Assembly: GCA_030018455.1 (NCBI GenBank)
Contig: JASEFU010000002.1
Coordinates: forward strand, 205,480-269,479
DNA from: Dehalococcoidia bacterium
GTDB taxonomy: Bacteria > Chloroflexota > Dehalococcoidia > DSTF01 > JALHUB01
Length of the DNA: 64,000 nt
Direction of reading: 5' to 3'
Shown: positions 1 to 9,265 of the stretch, piece after piece
Layout: each line of letters begins with the position of its first letter
How positions within the stretch are numbered: position 1 is the first letter of the stretch
Position numbers and translations under genes: made by a program
The notes under the pieces: model-generated
Seen by the model: the letters and a program-made list of their open reading frames with translations, nothing else
Databases searched by the model: none
Told to the model about the DNA's origin: nothing

Positions 1-1368
1 CCCGCAACCGATGACGAAGCCGTGCTGCGACGCCTGCTCGAGTCCGGCGTCGATGTCGTCCGCCTCAACTTCTCCCACGAGGACCGCGCTGCCCACGGCC
101 GTCGCATCGCCCTGGTCCGGCGCATCGCTTCCGAGCTGGGGCGCGTGGTTGCCGTGATGCAGGACCTCCAGGGGCCGCGCATTCGCGTGGGCGAGATGGC
201 CGGCGGCAAGCCCGTGCGGCTAAAGGCGGGCGAGCGGCTCGACATAAGCGCGCGCCCCGTCGAAGGGACGGAAAGCGTCATCTCCACCAGCTACGAGAAG
301 CTCCCCCAGGTCGTCCGGCCCGGCGATCCCGTCCTTCTCAACGATGGTCTGCTCCAGCTCCGCGTTACCGCCGTCCACTCCGACCGTGTCGAGACCGTTG
401 TCGTTCAGGGCGGCGTGCTCTCGGCCCGCAAGGGCGTCAACCTGCCGCAGTCCACCATCGACGCGCCCGCCCTGACCGCGAAAGACCGCGACGACCTGCG
501 GTTCGGGCTGGAGCAAGGGGTCGATATGGTGGCCCTCAGCTTCGTGCGGCGCCCTCGGGACGCCGACCCGGCGCGCAGGCTGATGCGGGAGCGCGGCGCC
601 AGGGTTCCGCTGCTCGCCAAGATCGAGAGGCCGGAGGCGCTCGACGCCCTCGACGGCATCCTCGGCGCGTTCGACGGCGTGATGGTCGCGCGCGGCGACC
701 TTGCGATCGAGGTGTCGCCCGAGAAGGTACCGGTGGAGCAGAAACGCATCATCGAGCGGGCAAACATAGTGGGGAAGGCCGTCATCACGGCCACCCAGAT
801 GCTGGAATCGATGACGCGCAACCCCACGCCAACGCGCGCCGAGGCGTCGGACGTCGCGAACGCCGTGCTCGACGGCAGCGACGCGGTCATGCTCAGCGCC
901 GAGACGTCGATAGGGCGCTACCCCGTCCTCGCCGTCCAGGCCATGGACCGCATTATCCGGCAGGCGGAGACGCTCCCCGTGAGCGCGCCCGTCTCCCGTC
1001 GCCGTGGCCGCGGCCATGCCGTCGCACGCGCCGCCGCCACCCTTGCCGTCGAGGTCGATGCCCGCGCTCTTGCCGCCTACACGCGCTCCGGGCGGACGGC
1101 GCGCACCCTCTCGAAACTGCTCCCGCCGCTGCCGATCTTCGCCCTCACCGACCGCGAGGCGATGGCGCGACAGCTTGCTCTCTGGCGCGGTGTCTATCCC
1201 CTATTTGTCGAGGGCACAGAGCATATCGAGGAGGTGACGGCCGAGATCGACCGCGAACTGGGGCGCAGGCAGTTGCTCGCGCCCGGCGACCTCGTGGTCA
1301 TCGTCGGCGCCGCCCCACAGGCGCCTGCCGGCGAGACGAACTTCATCCGTCTCGTGGCTATCTCCTGA
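1..1368 (+). CDS. pyk: pyruvate kinase, 5' end outside window
   Basis: Final ATP-forming step of glycolysis (phosphoenolpyruvate to pyruvate), cytoplasmic. The reading frame is open from base 1 and the first residues (PATDDEAVLRRLLESG) match the family just after its N-terminal TIGPA motif, so only about 10-15 residues are missing. Visible are the RLNFSH motif, DLQGPRIRVG of the B-domain junction, LLAKIERPEALD with the catalytic Lys/Glu, the VARGDLAIEV metal-binding segment and ITATQMLESM. The C-terminal allosteric domain is complete. Family identity is clear; only the start is unseen. Confidence 0.95.
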   Translation, partial: PATDDEAVLRRLLESGVDVVRLNFSHEDRAAHGRRIALVRRIASELGRVVAVMQDLQGPRIRVGEMAGGKPVRLKAGERLDISARPVEGTESVISTSYEKLPQVVRPGDPVLLNDGLLQLRVTAVHSDRVETVVVQGGVLSARKGVNLPQSTIDAPALTAKDRDDLRFGLEQGVDMVALSFVRRPRDADPARRLMRERGARVPLLAKIERPEALDALDGILGAFDGVMVARGDLAIEVSPEKVPVEQKRIIERANIVGKAVITATQMLESMTRNPTPTRAEASDVANAVLDGSDAVMLSAETSIGRYPVLAVQAMDRIIRQAETLPVSAPVSRRRGRGHAVARAAATLAVEVDARALAAYTRSGRTARTLSKLLPPLPIFALTDREAMARQLALWRGVYPLFVEGTEHIEEVTAEIDRELGRRQLLAPGDLVVIVGAAPQAPAGETNFIRLVAIS

Positions 1369-1387
1369 CGTCCGGCAAGAGAGGAGT

Positions 1388-1407
1388 GCAGAGGAGCACC
1401 CCTCTGC
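1388..1407 (+). terminator. hairpin downstream of pyk
   Basis: Seven-base-pair inverted repeat GCAGAGG / CCTCTGC with a six-base loop, 20 bases after the pyk stop. There is no clean T-run after it, only a GGGGGTTT stretch, so termination is inferred from position. The rest of the 1369-1620 gap is GC-rich with one small palindromic GCCTGCAGGC-type element near 1460. Confidence 0.4.
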
Positions 1408-1607
1408 CGGGGGTTTCAGGGGGTGTCCCCGGAAAAGATCTCTCGCGGGTGGGAGGGCCCGCCTGCAGGCAGGCAGGTGGGAAGAAGAGCGCTCATGTTA
1501 CGGCGACATCGTCGCACGCTGTCCCTTGGCCCGGACGTCCGCTCTCGAAGGAACGGCTGCCTCGGGGAAGTGCACACGGCGGCGTAGCTCGGATTCGCCC
1601 TCCCCGC

Positions 1608-1613
1608 TATAAT
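1608..1613 (+). promoter_or_regulatory. -10 box of a probably leaderless gene
   Basis: A perfect TATAAT ends 7 bases before the ATG at 1621, so the transcript should begin at or next to the start codon. No Shine-Dalgarno sequence precedes the ATG. No good -35 is seen at 16-18 bases. Confidence 0.55.
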
Positions 1614-1620
1614 TGGGCGT

Positions 1621-3084
1621 ATGGAAAGTCCTTCTCTTGCCCGGCAGCTGGAGTCGATCTTCAACCCCGGCCCGGTCGCCGTGATCGGCGCTTCTAACAC
1701 CCCCGGCAAGTGGGGGTTCAACATCTTCAGCCGCGTCATCGCCTCGGCCGCCGTCCGGCAGGTCTACCCGGTGAACAGCCGCGCCCGCGACGTTCTCGGT
1801 GTTCCGGCCTATCCGAGCATCCTCGATATCCCCGGTCCCGTCGAGCTGGCGATAATCGTCGTCCCCGTCGAGAGCGTCCCGCTGGCCATGCAGCACTGTG
1901 TGCAAAAGGGGGTGAAGGCGGCCGTCGTCATCACCGCAGGCTTCGGCGAAGTGGGGGAGGAAGGCAAGGCGGCGGAGCGCGAGATCGTCAGGATCGCCCG
2001 CGAGGGCGGGCTCCGGTTCGTCGGCCCGAATTGCATGGGGCACTTCAGCACCGCGAGCAAGCTCTTCACCACCGGCGAGGTGGGCGAGAACGCGATACGC
2101 GAGGGGCCCATCGCCTGCGTTTCCCAGAGCGGCAACTTCGGTGGCTACATCCTCCGCCGCGGCGCCGAGATGGGCGTCGGCTTCAGCAAGTTCGTCAGCA
2201 CGGGCAACGAGGCCGATCTGCACCTGGAGGACTACATTGAGTACCTGGCGCAGGATGAGCAGACGAAGGTGATAACCACCTACGTCGAGGGGCTGCGGGA
2301 CCGCCGTCGCTTCTTCACCCTCGCGAAGGAGGTGACGCGGCGCAAGCCCATCGTCGTCATGAAGGTGGGGCGGACGCCGCAGGGGGCGCAGGCCGCGTGG
2401 TCGCACACGGCGGCCCTTGCCGGCGAAGACGCGGTGCACGACGCCGCCTTTCGCCAGTCGGGGGTTATACGCGTGGAAGAGATCGACGAGATGTTCGATG
2501 TCGCCGTTGCGCTTATTGGGCAGCCACGGCCGCGCGGCCGTCGCGTCGCCATACTCACCGGCGGCGGCGGCTTCGGCGTCGTCGCTACAGACGCCTGCGT
2601 GCGCCTCGGCCTGGAGATGGCGACGCTCCCGCCCGAGACGCTGGAGACGCTCGACAGGCAGCTTCCGCCCCGGTGGTCGCACGGCAACCCGGTCGATATG
2701 GCGGGCACCTCCGACATGTCTTACTTCTGCCTCGGCACGCTGCTAAAGTCGCCCGCGGTCGACGCCGTTCTCGGCATATCGTGTGTGGGCTACCCATCCG
2801 GCCCGGCGCCGGAGCGGATCGAGGACCCGGTGACGCGGAAGCTGGCCGAGCACGCGTCTGCGATGGCGCAGGCAGAAGCGGGCCTCGTCGACGGGCTGGT
2901 GGAGCGCGTGTGGCGCTACGGCAAGCCCCTCCTCCTGGCCGATGCCCCCGCCGGGAGGCGCTCGCCCGCCGTCTTGGCGCTGCAGGAGAAGGGGATCTTC
3001 GTCTATCCGACGCCGGAACGGGCGGCAAAGGTCCTCGGCCACCTCGTCCGTTACGGCGAATACCTCGCCGATACCAACGGCTAG
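1621..3084 (+). CDS. ADP-forming acyl-CoA synthetase alpha-type subunit (CoA-binding protein)
   Basis: Probably interconverts acyl-CoA and acid plus ATP through a phosphohistidine, as in ADP-forming acetyl-CoA synthetases. A CoA-binding Rossmann domain (residues about 10-130, VAVIGASNTPGKWG) is followed by a succinyl-CoA-ligase-like domain (CVSQSGNFGG). SHTAALAGED near residue 262 carries the conserved phosphorylated His, and a second ligase-like domain contains TGGGGFGVVATDAC. At 487 residues it has the alpha-type part only; no ATP-grasp beta subunit gene lies next to it, so the partner must be elsewhere or the substrate differs. The start is fixed by the family N-terminus (LESIFNPGPVAVIGAS) and the adjacent TATAAT. 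Confidence 0.85.
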   Translation: MESPSLARQLESIFNPGPVAVIGASNTPGKWGFNIFSRVIASAAVRQVYPVNSRARDVLGVPAYPSILDIPGPVELAIIVVPVESVPLAMQHCVQKGVKAAVVITAGFGEVGEEGKAAEREIVRIAREGGLRFVGPNCMGHFSTASKLFTTGEVGENAIREGPIACVSQSGNFGGYILRRGAEMGVGFSKFVSTGNEADLHLEDYIEYLAQDEQTKVITTYVEGLRDRRRFFTLAKEVTRRKPIVVMKVGRTPQGAQAAWSHTAALAGEDAVHDAAFRQSGVIRVEEIDEMFDVAVALIGQPRPRGRRVAILTGGGGFGVVATDACVRLGLEMATLPPETLETLDRQLPPRWSHGNPVDMAGTSDMSYFCLGTLLKSPAVDAVLGISCVGYPSGPAPERIEDPVTRKLAEHASAMAQAEAGLVDGLVERVWRYGKPLLLADAPAGRRSPAVLALQEKGIFVYPTPERAAKVLGHLVRYGEYLADTNG

Positions 3085-3161
3085 TCTTCCTGACTCCCGG
3101 TTCTTCTCCTCCGCGTTCGGTGGCCTCGCCTCGTGGCGCGCGCGGGCGCGCAGGGGCGCCC

Positions 3162-4628
3162 TCAGCCGGGAGGATCGGCGGTTGCTTCAGCCGTGAGCGA
3201 TGGGCGCTCCGGCGGCGCCGGTCGCTTCGCTGCCGCGGCCAGCGCTTCCTTGTCGCTGAGCAGCAGCGCGGCGAAGAATGCGAGCACGGGGAAGATGGAG
3301 GCAACAACGAACGCTTCGTGGAAGGCGAGGAGCGCGCCGTCTCGCGTCATCGGGTTGCCGAGCTGGGCGCCGTGATAGACGAGCCGGTCCGTGAGAACTG
3401 TGGCGATAAGCGCAACCCCAAAGCTGGCCGCCACCTGAGGGATAGCCATCCCCATCGCTGTGGCGCGGCCCGTTTCCTGCGGCCTGATCGTGAGGTAGGC
3501 CGTCGTCTGACCGGGTACCATGACGAAGGCGAAGGCGCAGCCGCGGAGCAGCATCAGCAGCCTTATCCACCAGACATCGGTCTGCAGGTCGACGAGTAGG
3601 AAGGCGAGGGTCGTCGCCAGCAACCCCGCCGTGCCGAACATGATCATGCGCCGGGGGCCGATGAGCGGAAAGATGCGCCCCGCGGGCTGCGCCATCAGGG
3701 CGATGCCGATGGCCTGGGGGAACGTGGCCAGGCCCGACTCCAGCGGCGTCAGACCCATCTCGGCCTGGAGGAGGAGGGGGAGCAGGAAGAGGGCGCCGAT
3801 GAACGCCGCCTGGCCGGGCAGGAAGATGATCATGATGGCGCGAAACAGTCTGTCCCTCAGCAGCCGCACGTCGATGAGGGGCATCTTCGTCCGCAGCTCC
3901 ACGGCCGCGAACGCCGCCAGCAAAGCCGCTCCCGTCGCGGCGACAGCAACCACGCGCCCATCATCAAGGCCGCGCGTCCCCGCCTCCGCGAACGCGTAAA
4001 GCAGCAGCGCCAGCCCGGAAGCCGATAGCAGGAATCCCGGAACGTCCAGCCGGCCCGGCTGCGCCTGCTTCTCCTCCCGCAAGAAAATGCCGGCGATCAG
4101 CAGTGCCAGCGCGCCCACGGGAATATTGATCAGGAAAATCCAGGGCCACGACTGGTATTCGACGAGATAGCCCCCGAGCACGGGGCCGCTCGCCGGCGCG
4201 ACTGCTGTCGGGATGGCGATTATCGCCGCCGACTGAGCCCTTTCATGCGGGGGGAACGCCCGGAACAGAATAGCCATCCCCACCGGAGTGAGCATTCCGG
4301 CGCCGATGCCCTGCAGGACGCGGAAGGCGATGAGCGCTTCGACGCGGCCCGCAAGTGCGCACAGGAAGGACGCCGCCGTGAATGTTCCCAGCGCCAGCAT
4401 GAGTGTGCGCTTGGTGCCAAAGCGATCGCCGATCCAGCCGCTCATCGGGATAGCGACAGCCAGGCTGAGAAGGTAGCCGGTGACTATCCACTGAATGGTG
4501 GCGGCCGAAGCCTGGAACTCACGCGCGAAGGTGGGAAGCGCGACGTTAACGATCGTCGCGTCCAGCAGGTTCATGAACATGCCGAACGCGAAGACGATCC
4601 CAACGATCCACTTGTACTCGAGCCGCAC
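3162..4628 (-). CDS. MFS transporter, DHA2 (EmrB/QacA) drug efflux type
   Basis: Proton-driven efflux permease of the inner membrane with about 14 predicted membrane segments in 488 residues. The N-terminal segment contains the DHA2 signature LLDATIVNVALPTFA and the loop GDRFGTKRTLM (motif A). PVLGGYLVEYQSWPWIFLINIP matches motif C and the next conserved stretch. The start is GTG, preceded by a strong AGGAGGGG. It is convergent with the acyl-CoA synthetase gene; 76 bases separate them. The substrate cannot be told from sequence. Confidence 0.9.
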   Translation of the reverse strand: MRLEYKWIVGIVFAFGMFMNLLDATIVNVALPTFAREFQASAATIQWIVTGYLLSLAVAIPMSGWIGDRFGTKRTLMLALGTFTAASFLCALAGRVEALIAFRVLQGIGAGMLTPVGMAILFRAFPPHERAQSAAIIAIPTAVAPASGPVLGGYLVEYQSWPWIFLINIPVGALALLIAGIFLREEKQAQPGRLDVPGFLLSASGLALLLYAFAEAGTRGLDDGRVVAVAATGAALLAAFAAVELRTKMPLIDVRLLRDRLFRAIMIIFLPGQAAFIGALFLLPLLLQAEMGLTPLESGLATFPQAIGIALMAQPAGRIFPLIGPRRMIMFGTAGLLATTLAFLLVDLQTDVWWIRLLMLLRGCAFAFVMVPGQTTAYLTIRPQETGRATAMGMAIPQVAASFGVALIATVLTDRLVYHGAQLGNPMTRDGALLAFHEAFVVASIFPVLAFFAALLLSDKEALAAAAKRPAPPERPSLTAEATADPPG

Positions 4629-4705
4629 TCTGCCCCTCCTGCGATTGAGGCGTATCTGGGGTCAGTTGCAGTATGCGGTACGGCGAGTCTGCGGGGAAGA
4701 GGAGA

Positions 4706-5863
4706 CTAGGCGATCCCCAAATGGTAGGCGGGTGTGAAGTGACTGCGGCTGAGCTGAGTGGGATCGGCGGGAGTCGCCGGTTCCCATTCGACTCTCAGTT
4801 CCTCCAGCCGCGCCCCGTCGAGCCGGATCGCCTCCTCGCGTATCTCGCCCAGCCCCTGCTCGTATGCCATGGTGAGCTGACGCGTCGTCCACACATCGTG
4901 GTTGATCATTCGGGCCGCCGTCGCGTCCACCGCCACGAGGTCGGTGCCGGCGAGCAGCAGCCAGGAGCCGTTTCGGACCCGCATATCCACTGTCTCGCCT
5001 CGCTCCGGTCCGGCCGAAGGCCCGTCGCCCTCCACGCATATCGAACAGTCGATTATCGCCAGGTCCGGCTTCACCCCCGCCACGATGTCGAGGAACACCT
5101 GCTCGATCCCCGCCAGGTGCAGGCCGATGCGCGGCAGAGTCCCGTCCGTCTTCGCCTGATAGCGCGCCAGCGGCGTCGTTCCCACGAAGTTCTTGAGCGA
5201 GAGGGTGAGCTGCGCCCACTGGTGCGTCTTGAGGACGGGTATCGAGATTACGCGGTCTGCTTCGGCGACGAGGCTTGAGACGGCAATCGTGCCGAGCGAG
5301 GTCTTCGTGGGTACGTCCACCCACGAAGGCGAGTCGACATCAAGGCAGGCGAGGTGGACCTTCTCTCCGTACTGCGCGTTGAGACGTTTGACCTCTTGAT
5401 AAAGGTTAGTCGAGCCGTCAAGGGTCGTGGCGTACTCCCAGGAGAAGTTCGACATCTGCGAGCCATCGCCGATGGTCACGCGCGAGGCGCCGGCGCGGAT
5501 GCATTCTTCCGCCACGGCTGCCAGTATCTCCGGCTTGGTGCACTCGCCGGTCTTGAAGGCGTCGCGGCCTATGCTGGCCCAGCCGAGGGTCACCATGTTC
5601 GGCTTTATGAAAACGCTCTCGCCCTCGTGGACGATGGCGCCGATACCGCCCACGGCTTCGAGGGCCTCGCGCGCCATCGCGGCGAGGTCGCTTCCGCGCA
5701 CGGCCGTCACCACCGTTTGCCCGGGGGCCGGCTCCGCGGGACTCTGCGCCTCTTCAGGCCCGTTGGATGAGCAGCCGGCAAGCGTCGCTCCGGCTCCCGC
5801 GGCGATGCCCATGCCTGCGCCCAGCCGCAGCAGCCCGCGGCGCGTCAGCCTCTCGTGTAGCAT
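4706..5863 (-). CDS. Tat-exported DUF362 lipoprotein
   Basis: Begins MLHERLTRRGLLRLGAG: a twin-arginine signal with hydrophobic stretch and lipobox LAGC, so probably exported folded and lipid-anchored. The body is a DUF362 domain: VFIKPNMVTLGWAS, an AGASRVTIGDGS segment, ISIPVLKTHQWAQLTLSLKNFVG and a conserved DLAIIDCSICVEGDGPSAG motif. Function of DUF362 proteins is largely unknown; some have adjoining ferredoxin domains, which are absent here. The ATG at 5863 is chosen over an upstream start at 5926 because GAAAGGGA lies 7-10 bases before it and the Tat motif follows at once. It lies between two MFS genes on the same strand. Confidence 0.8.
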   Translation of the reverse strand: MLHERLTRRGLLRLGAGMGIAAGAGATLAGCSSNGPEEAQSPAEPAPGQTVVTAVRGSDLAAMAREALEAVGGIGAIVHEGESVFIKPNMVTLGWASIGRDAFKTGECTKPEILAAVAEECIRAGASRVTIGDGSQMSNFSWEYATTLDGSTNLYQEVKRLNAQYGEKVHLACLDVDSPSWVDVPTKTSLGTIAVSSLVAEADRVISIPVLKTHQWAQLTLSLKNFVGTTPLARYQAKTDGTLPRIGLHLAGIEQVFLDIVAGVKPDLAIIDCSICVEGDGPSAGPERGETVDMRVRNGSWLLLAGTDLVAVDATAARMINHDVWTTRQLTMAYEQGLGEIREEAIRLDGARLEELRVEWEPATPADPTQLSRSHFTPAYHLGIA

Positions 5864-5966
5864 GACAGTCCCTTTCGAGCGCTTCCCCGATGTAAAGAGA
5901 ATGCGGGATCGACGGCGGGAGATCAAGTTGCGCGACGGGGCGTCGAGGAGAGTGCGAGAGAAGCGG

Positions 5967-7202
5967 TCAGAAGCGGACGGGCGCTGCTTCTACCTTGCGC
6001 CGCTGCAACTGCTGATGACGTACGTGCACGACGGTCAGCAGAATCGCGACACCCAGCAGGATGGCGGCGAAGTGGAAGGGCGCGAGCGGCCCGTACATTT
6101 CGCTTACCTTCCCACCGACCGCCTGCCCCGCGGCGCCTCCCAGCCCCTGCAACGTGGCGAGCGTGCCGAGAAGCAGGCCTCGACAGTGCACCTGCGTCGC
6201 GTCGATAGCGGCGGCGCACCACGCGGGCACGCTCACGGCGTAAGCCAGACCGGCAAGCACGGCGAGGTTCACCGCCAGGAAGGGGCTGCGCGTCAGCGTC
6301 AGAGCGAACAACGATAGCGCCGTCACCGTCAGTCCGACAATGAGCGGAAGGTGGCGCCCGAAACGGTCGGCAAGGTGGGAGCACTTCAGCGCCACGACGA
6401 CGGCGACGGCTCCCGGAAGCAACAGCAGGTAGGCCGCCTGGTGCATCTCGACGCGGAGCACCTGGTCGGTGTAAGTCCCGATGGCCGGCGTCTGCACCGC
6501 AATCCCCAGGCTGAGGAATAGGATGATGGCGCCCAGTATCATCACGCCCGGCCGCAGCATCGAACGAAGGGCGCTAAGCTGCACCTCTTCACCGCACTCC
6601 CTGCCCACAGGGCACATGGGCGCCGACTGGTGGCGGAGCGATACGAACAGCGCCAGGAGGTTGAAGCTCAGGCAGGCGATGAACACGGAAGTGTAGGAGA
6701 CGAGATCGCCGAGGAAGACGCCTATCATCGTGCCCAACCCGAGGCCGAGAAGTTGCGCCATGTTGAGAAAGTGCAGGGCGCGTCCCCGCCGGTCGGGCTC
6801 GTGCGTGTCTCCCACGTGCGCGAGGAGGGCGGGCCACATCGTCGCCGCGCTCAGACCATAGAGTCCGGAGAACGCGAGGAACAGGTGCTTGCTGGGCAGG
6901 GCCATCATCAGCGCCAGCGCTGGCAGCCCGATGGCGATGCCCGCGCAGAGCATGACGCGCCGCCCCAGCCTGTCGGCGAGCCAGCCCGCTGGCGTCTGCC
7001 ACACAAACCGCGCCAGGCTGTAGGAAGCGAGCGCGTATCCGGGAAACGCCGCCGAGGCGCCCAGCTCCTGCCGGAGGTACTGCTGCACCAGCGCCAGGAA
7101 GAAGATGCCCAGCGCCGCATGCCACAGGAACACGAGGAGGATAAGATCGAGGCCGCGGAGCCTGCGGAACATGACGTCGAGGGGGCGCGACGGAGATATC
7201 AT
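5967..7202 (-). CDS. MFS transporter, 12 membrane segments
   Basis: A single-domain major facilitator permease of about 411 residues. Motif A GWLADRLGRRVML follows the second segment and the second-half equivalent SHLADRFGRHLPLI is present. The C-terminus ends in a basic tail. The start at 7202 (MISPSRPLDVMF) is preferred because AGGAAG precedes it; the longer open frame to 7349 gives a hydrophilic, low-complexity N-terminus foreign to the family. The substrate is unknown. Confidence 0.85.
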   Translation of the reverse strand: MISPSRPLDVMFRRLRGLDLILLVFLWHAALGIFFLALVQQYLRQELGASAAFPGYALASYSLARFVWQTPAGWLADRLGRRVMLCAGIAIGLPALALMMALPSKHLFLAFSGLYGLSAATMWPALLAHVGDTHEPDRRGRALHFLNMAQLLGLGLGTMIGVFLGDLVSYTSVFIACLSFNLLALFVSLRHQSAPMCPVGRECGEEVQLSALRSMLRPGVMILGAIILFLSLGIAVQTPAIGTYTDQVLRVEMHQAAYLLLLPGAVAVVVALKCSHLADRFGRHLPLIVGLTVTALSLFALTLTRSPFLAVNLAVLAGLAYAVSVPAWCAAAIDATQVHCRGLLLGTLATLQGLGGAAGQAVGGKVSEMYGPLAPFHFAAILLGVAILLTVVHVRHQQLQRRKVEAAPVRF

Positions 7203-7726
7203 GGCTTCCTGCTCGACCCGATGGCTCTTTCCAGCAACGGCCTTCTCTTTCTTAGAATCGGCCGTTGCGCCTCGGTTCTGGAGACGCAAAACAACCCTGA
7301 TGTAGCCTGGGCCACCGGAAGGGACCTCCTCCTCTCCGCATCCTCCCAACGAAGCGGGCTACCGCCGCCCGCTGAGGGGCCGTCGAAGACTGGCCTTTGA
7401 GTGGAAAACCGCGCCGCCTCCACCTGCCTGTCGCGGGACAGGCCCAGCCGCGCTTATTGTCGCATGCCGGGAAGGGAAAGGCAAGGCCGGGACGGCAAGA
7501 AGGAGAAGCAAGTCGCTCGGTCGCTCGGCGGCCGATGACTGGCGACCGGCGTTTCCCCGGCGATAGGTGGGGCGTGGGGTGGGGACTGCGCTTGTGGGCG
7601 GGCGGGCCTGCCCGCCCCCGGTGGGTGGGAAGACAGACGCAAATGTTTCGCGAAGCGGCAGCGGCCGCACAGATGGCCGCGGACGTCATCCGCTTCCACG
7701 GCCGATCACGAGGCTCTGCCGGCGGC
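7203..7726. other. 524-base non-coding gap
   Basis: No convincing coding frame. The stretch contains GC-rich inverted repeats, including CCTGCCTGTCGCGGGACAGG near 7424-7445 and GGCGGGCGGGCCTGCCCGCC near 7596-7620, which resemble the short palindromes in other gaps of this window. The upstream region of the MFS gene at 7202 should hold its promoter, but no clear box pair is seen. Confidence 0.5.
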
Positions 7727-8221
7727 TTACCGCTTCAGCGCCGCCTCGACCTCGTCGAGGTGCGCGGCCTCGTGCTCGCAGCACGACCCCTTGATCATCT
7801 CCAGCGGCGTCGACATTCCGCCTCTAAACGGGTCAGGCATCTGCTTGCTCAACAGATCGTCCGCCGCCGACCGTATCATTGCGATACCTTGCTCGTGTCC
7901 CTGGCGGAACTCGTCCAGCAGCTCCTTCAGAGTCTTCTCCTTGCGCGCGCTCACCTGTTGCGCATTGAACGCGTCGATGTCGAACCCTGCGCCCAGGCCG
8001 CCGCCTCCGCTGCCCCCTCCCGATTGCGCTCGCTGCGCCATCGCCAGAAAGAAGCCGGGCGAGCCGCCCATCGATGCGAGGTGCGCGAAGACCTCCTTCA
8101 CCGTCCAGCCGCCCTCGCACGTCGGACACTCCAGGTCCTTCTGATCGAGACGGGCTGCCAGCGCCTCCGCGCGCTCGACAACTGCCTGCAATTCGCTTGC
8201 TACCTCTTCTCTCGTCGCCAC
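7727..8221 (-). CDS. DinB-like / maleylpyruvate isomerase N-terminal-like protein
   Basis: Small four-helix-bundle protein of 164 residues. GGWTVKEVFAHLAS and the C-terminal EHEAAHLDEVEAAL match the DinB/MDMPI-N superfamily, whose three His residues usually bind a divalent metal. A glycine-rich insertion (SGGGSGGGGLGAG) lies in the middle. GTG start with GGAAGGAG upstream. It follows the metF-like gene by 41 bases on the same strand. Members act in thiol-dependent transfers, but no substrate can be assigned. Confidence 0.75.
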   Translation of the reverse strand: MATREEVASELQAVVERAEALAARLDQKDLECPTCEGGWTVKEVFAHLASMGGSPGFFLAMAQRAQSGGGSGGGGLGAGFDIDAFNAQQVSARKEKTLKELLDEFRQGHEQGIAMIRSAADDLLSKQMPDPFRGGMSTPLEMIKGSCCEHEAAHLDEVEAALKR

Positions 8222-8262
8222 TGTTTTCTCCTTCCACCTGTGAGGATGCGCCGTCGTTGCGG

Positions 8263-9168
8263 CTAGCCTCGCAGCCAGCCGATTAGCTCAGCCGCCACGT
8301 CATACCGGTTGAACGAGGGCATCACGCAGACACCCTGCACCTTGTCGCGGACCTGCCCGAGGAGCTCGCGCGCCAGCCTCATCCCTTCAGCGAGACCGTT
8401 GTCTCCCGCCTGGCGCATCCGCTCCCGCACCTCGTCCGGCACCGTCACGCCGCCCATCTCGCGGTGGATGAACTCCGCGTGACGGTGGCTGTGTAGAGGC
8501 ATGATCCCCAGAATGATGGGAATGCGCAAGTGGCCTACTGCCTGCAGGTACCTTTCGACCAGCGCCGCGTCGAAGACGGGCTGCGTCACCAGGAAGTCGG
8601 CCCCTGCTTCCCTCTTGCGCCGTAGCAGCCTCTCCTCCACCTCCAGCGGCGCCATCGGGTTGGCGGCCGCGCCGATGAAGAAAGAAGCCCGCTCGCCTAT
8701 CGGGTTGCCGGCCGCGTCTACCCCCTCGTTCATCCCCTTCAGGATGCGGATGAGGCCGACAGGGCTCACGTCCCACACGCCGACAGGGGTCGCGTATCCA
8801 ACGCCTTTGGGGAAGTCGCCGCGCAGGCAGAGGATGTTGCGCAGGCCCATCGCGTGCGCCCCTAGCAAATCGGCCTGGAGCGCCATCAGATTGCGGTCGC
8901 GAGTGACGAAGTGGAGGATCGTCTCCGTTCCTGTGCGCTGATGGACCATGATAGCCATCACGACGGCGCTCAGGTGCATGCGCGCGAGCGGGCTGTCGCT
9001 GACGTTAATGCAGTCGACGCCGGCCTCCGTCAGCAGCGTCGCCCCTTCGAGCGAGCGCCTCGGATCGAGGCCGCGCGGCGGGTCTACCTCCGCCGTCACC
9101 ACAAAGCGGCCCGCCGCCAGCTTCTCGCGTAGCGTCTGAGGGGCGCCCGATGCTCGTTTTTCTACCAG
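8263..9168 (-). CDS. metF: methylenetetrahydrofolate reductase (MetF family)
   Basis: Flavoprotein that reduces 5,10-methylene- to 5-methyl-tetrahydrofolate, feeding methionine synthesis or the Wood-Ljungdahl methyl branch. The frame shows the family N-terminus TLREKLAAGRFVVTAEVDPPRG, the NVSDSPLARM segment, LRGDFPKG, the GADFLVTQPVFD strand and ILGIMPLHSH. Start choice is unusual: the only Shine-Dalgarno (AAGGAG, 9176-9181) sits 6-7 bases before a CTG at 9168. An upstream in-frame ATG at 9261 has no ribosome site and would add 31 non-family residues. It lies downstream of the PspC gene on the same strand. Confidence 0.88.
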   Translation of the reverse strand: MVEKRASGAPQTLREKLAAGRFVVTAEVDPPRGLDPRRSLEGATLLTEAGVDCINVSDSPLARMHLSAVVMAIMVHQRTGTETILHFVTRDRNLMALQADLLGAHAMGLRNILCLRGDFPKGVGYATPVGVWDVSPVGLIRILKGMNEGVDAAGNPIGERASFFIGAAANPMAPLEVEERLLRRKREAGADFLVTQPVFDAALVERYLQAVGHLRIPIILGIMPLHSHRHAEFIHREMGGVTVPDEVRERMRQAGDNGLAEGMRLARELLGQVRDKVQGVCVMPSFNRYDVAAELIGWLRG

Positions 9169-9265
9169 CGGTATTCTCCTTCGGGAATCGCTTTGCGCCG
9201 GCTGAAAGCACCGTAATTGAGAGGCTCGAACGGACCGAAGGTCGCCGCGCCCCCATCGCACGGGT

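Noticed and set aside
220-1017. 265-codon minus-strand frame
   Set aside because: Antisense of pyruvate kinase.
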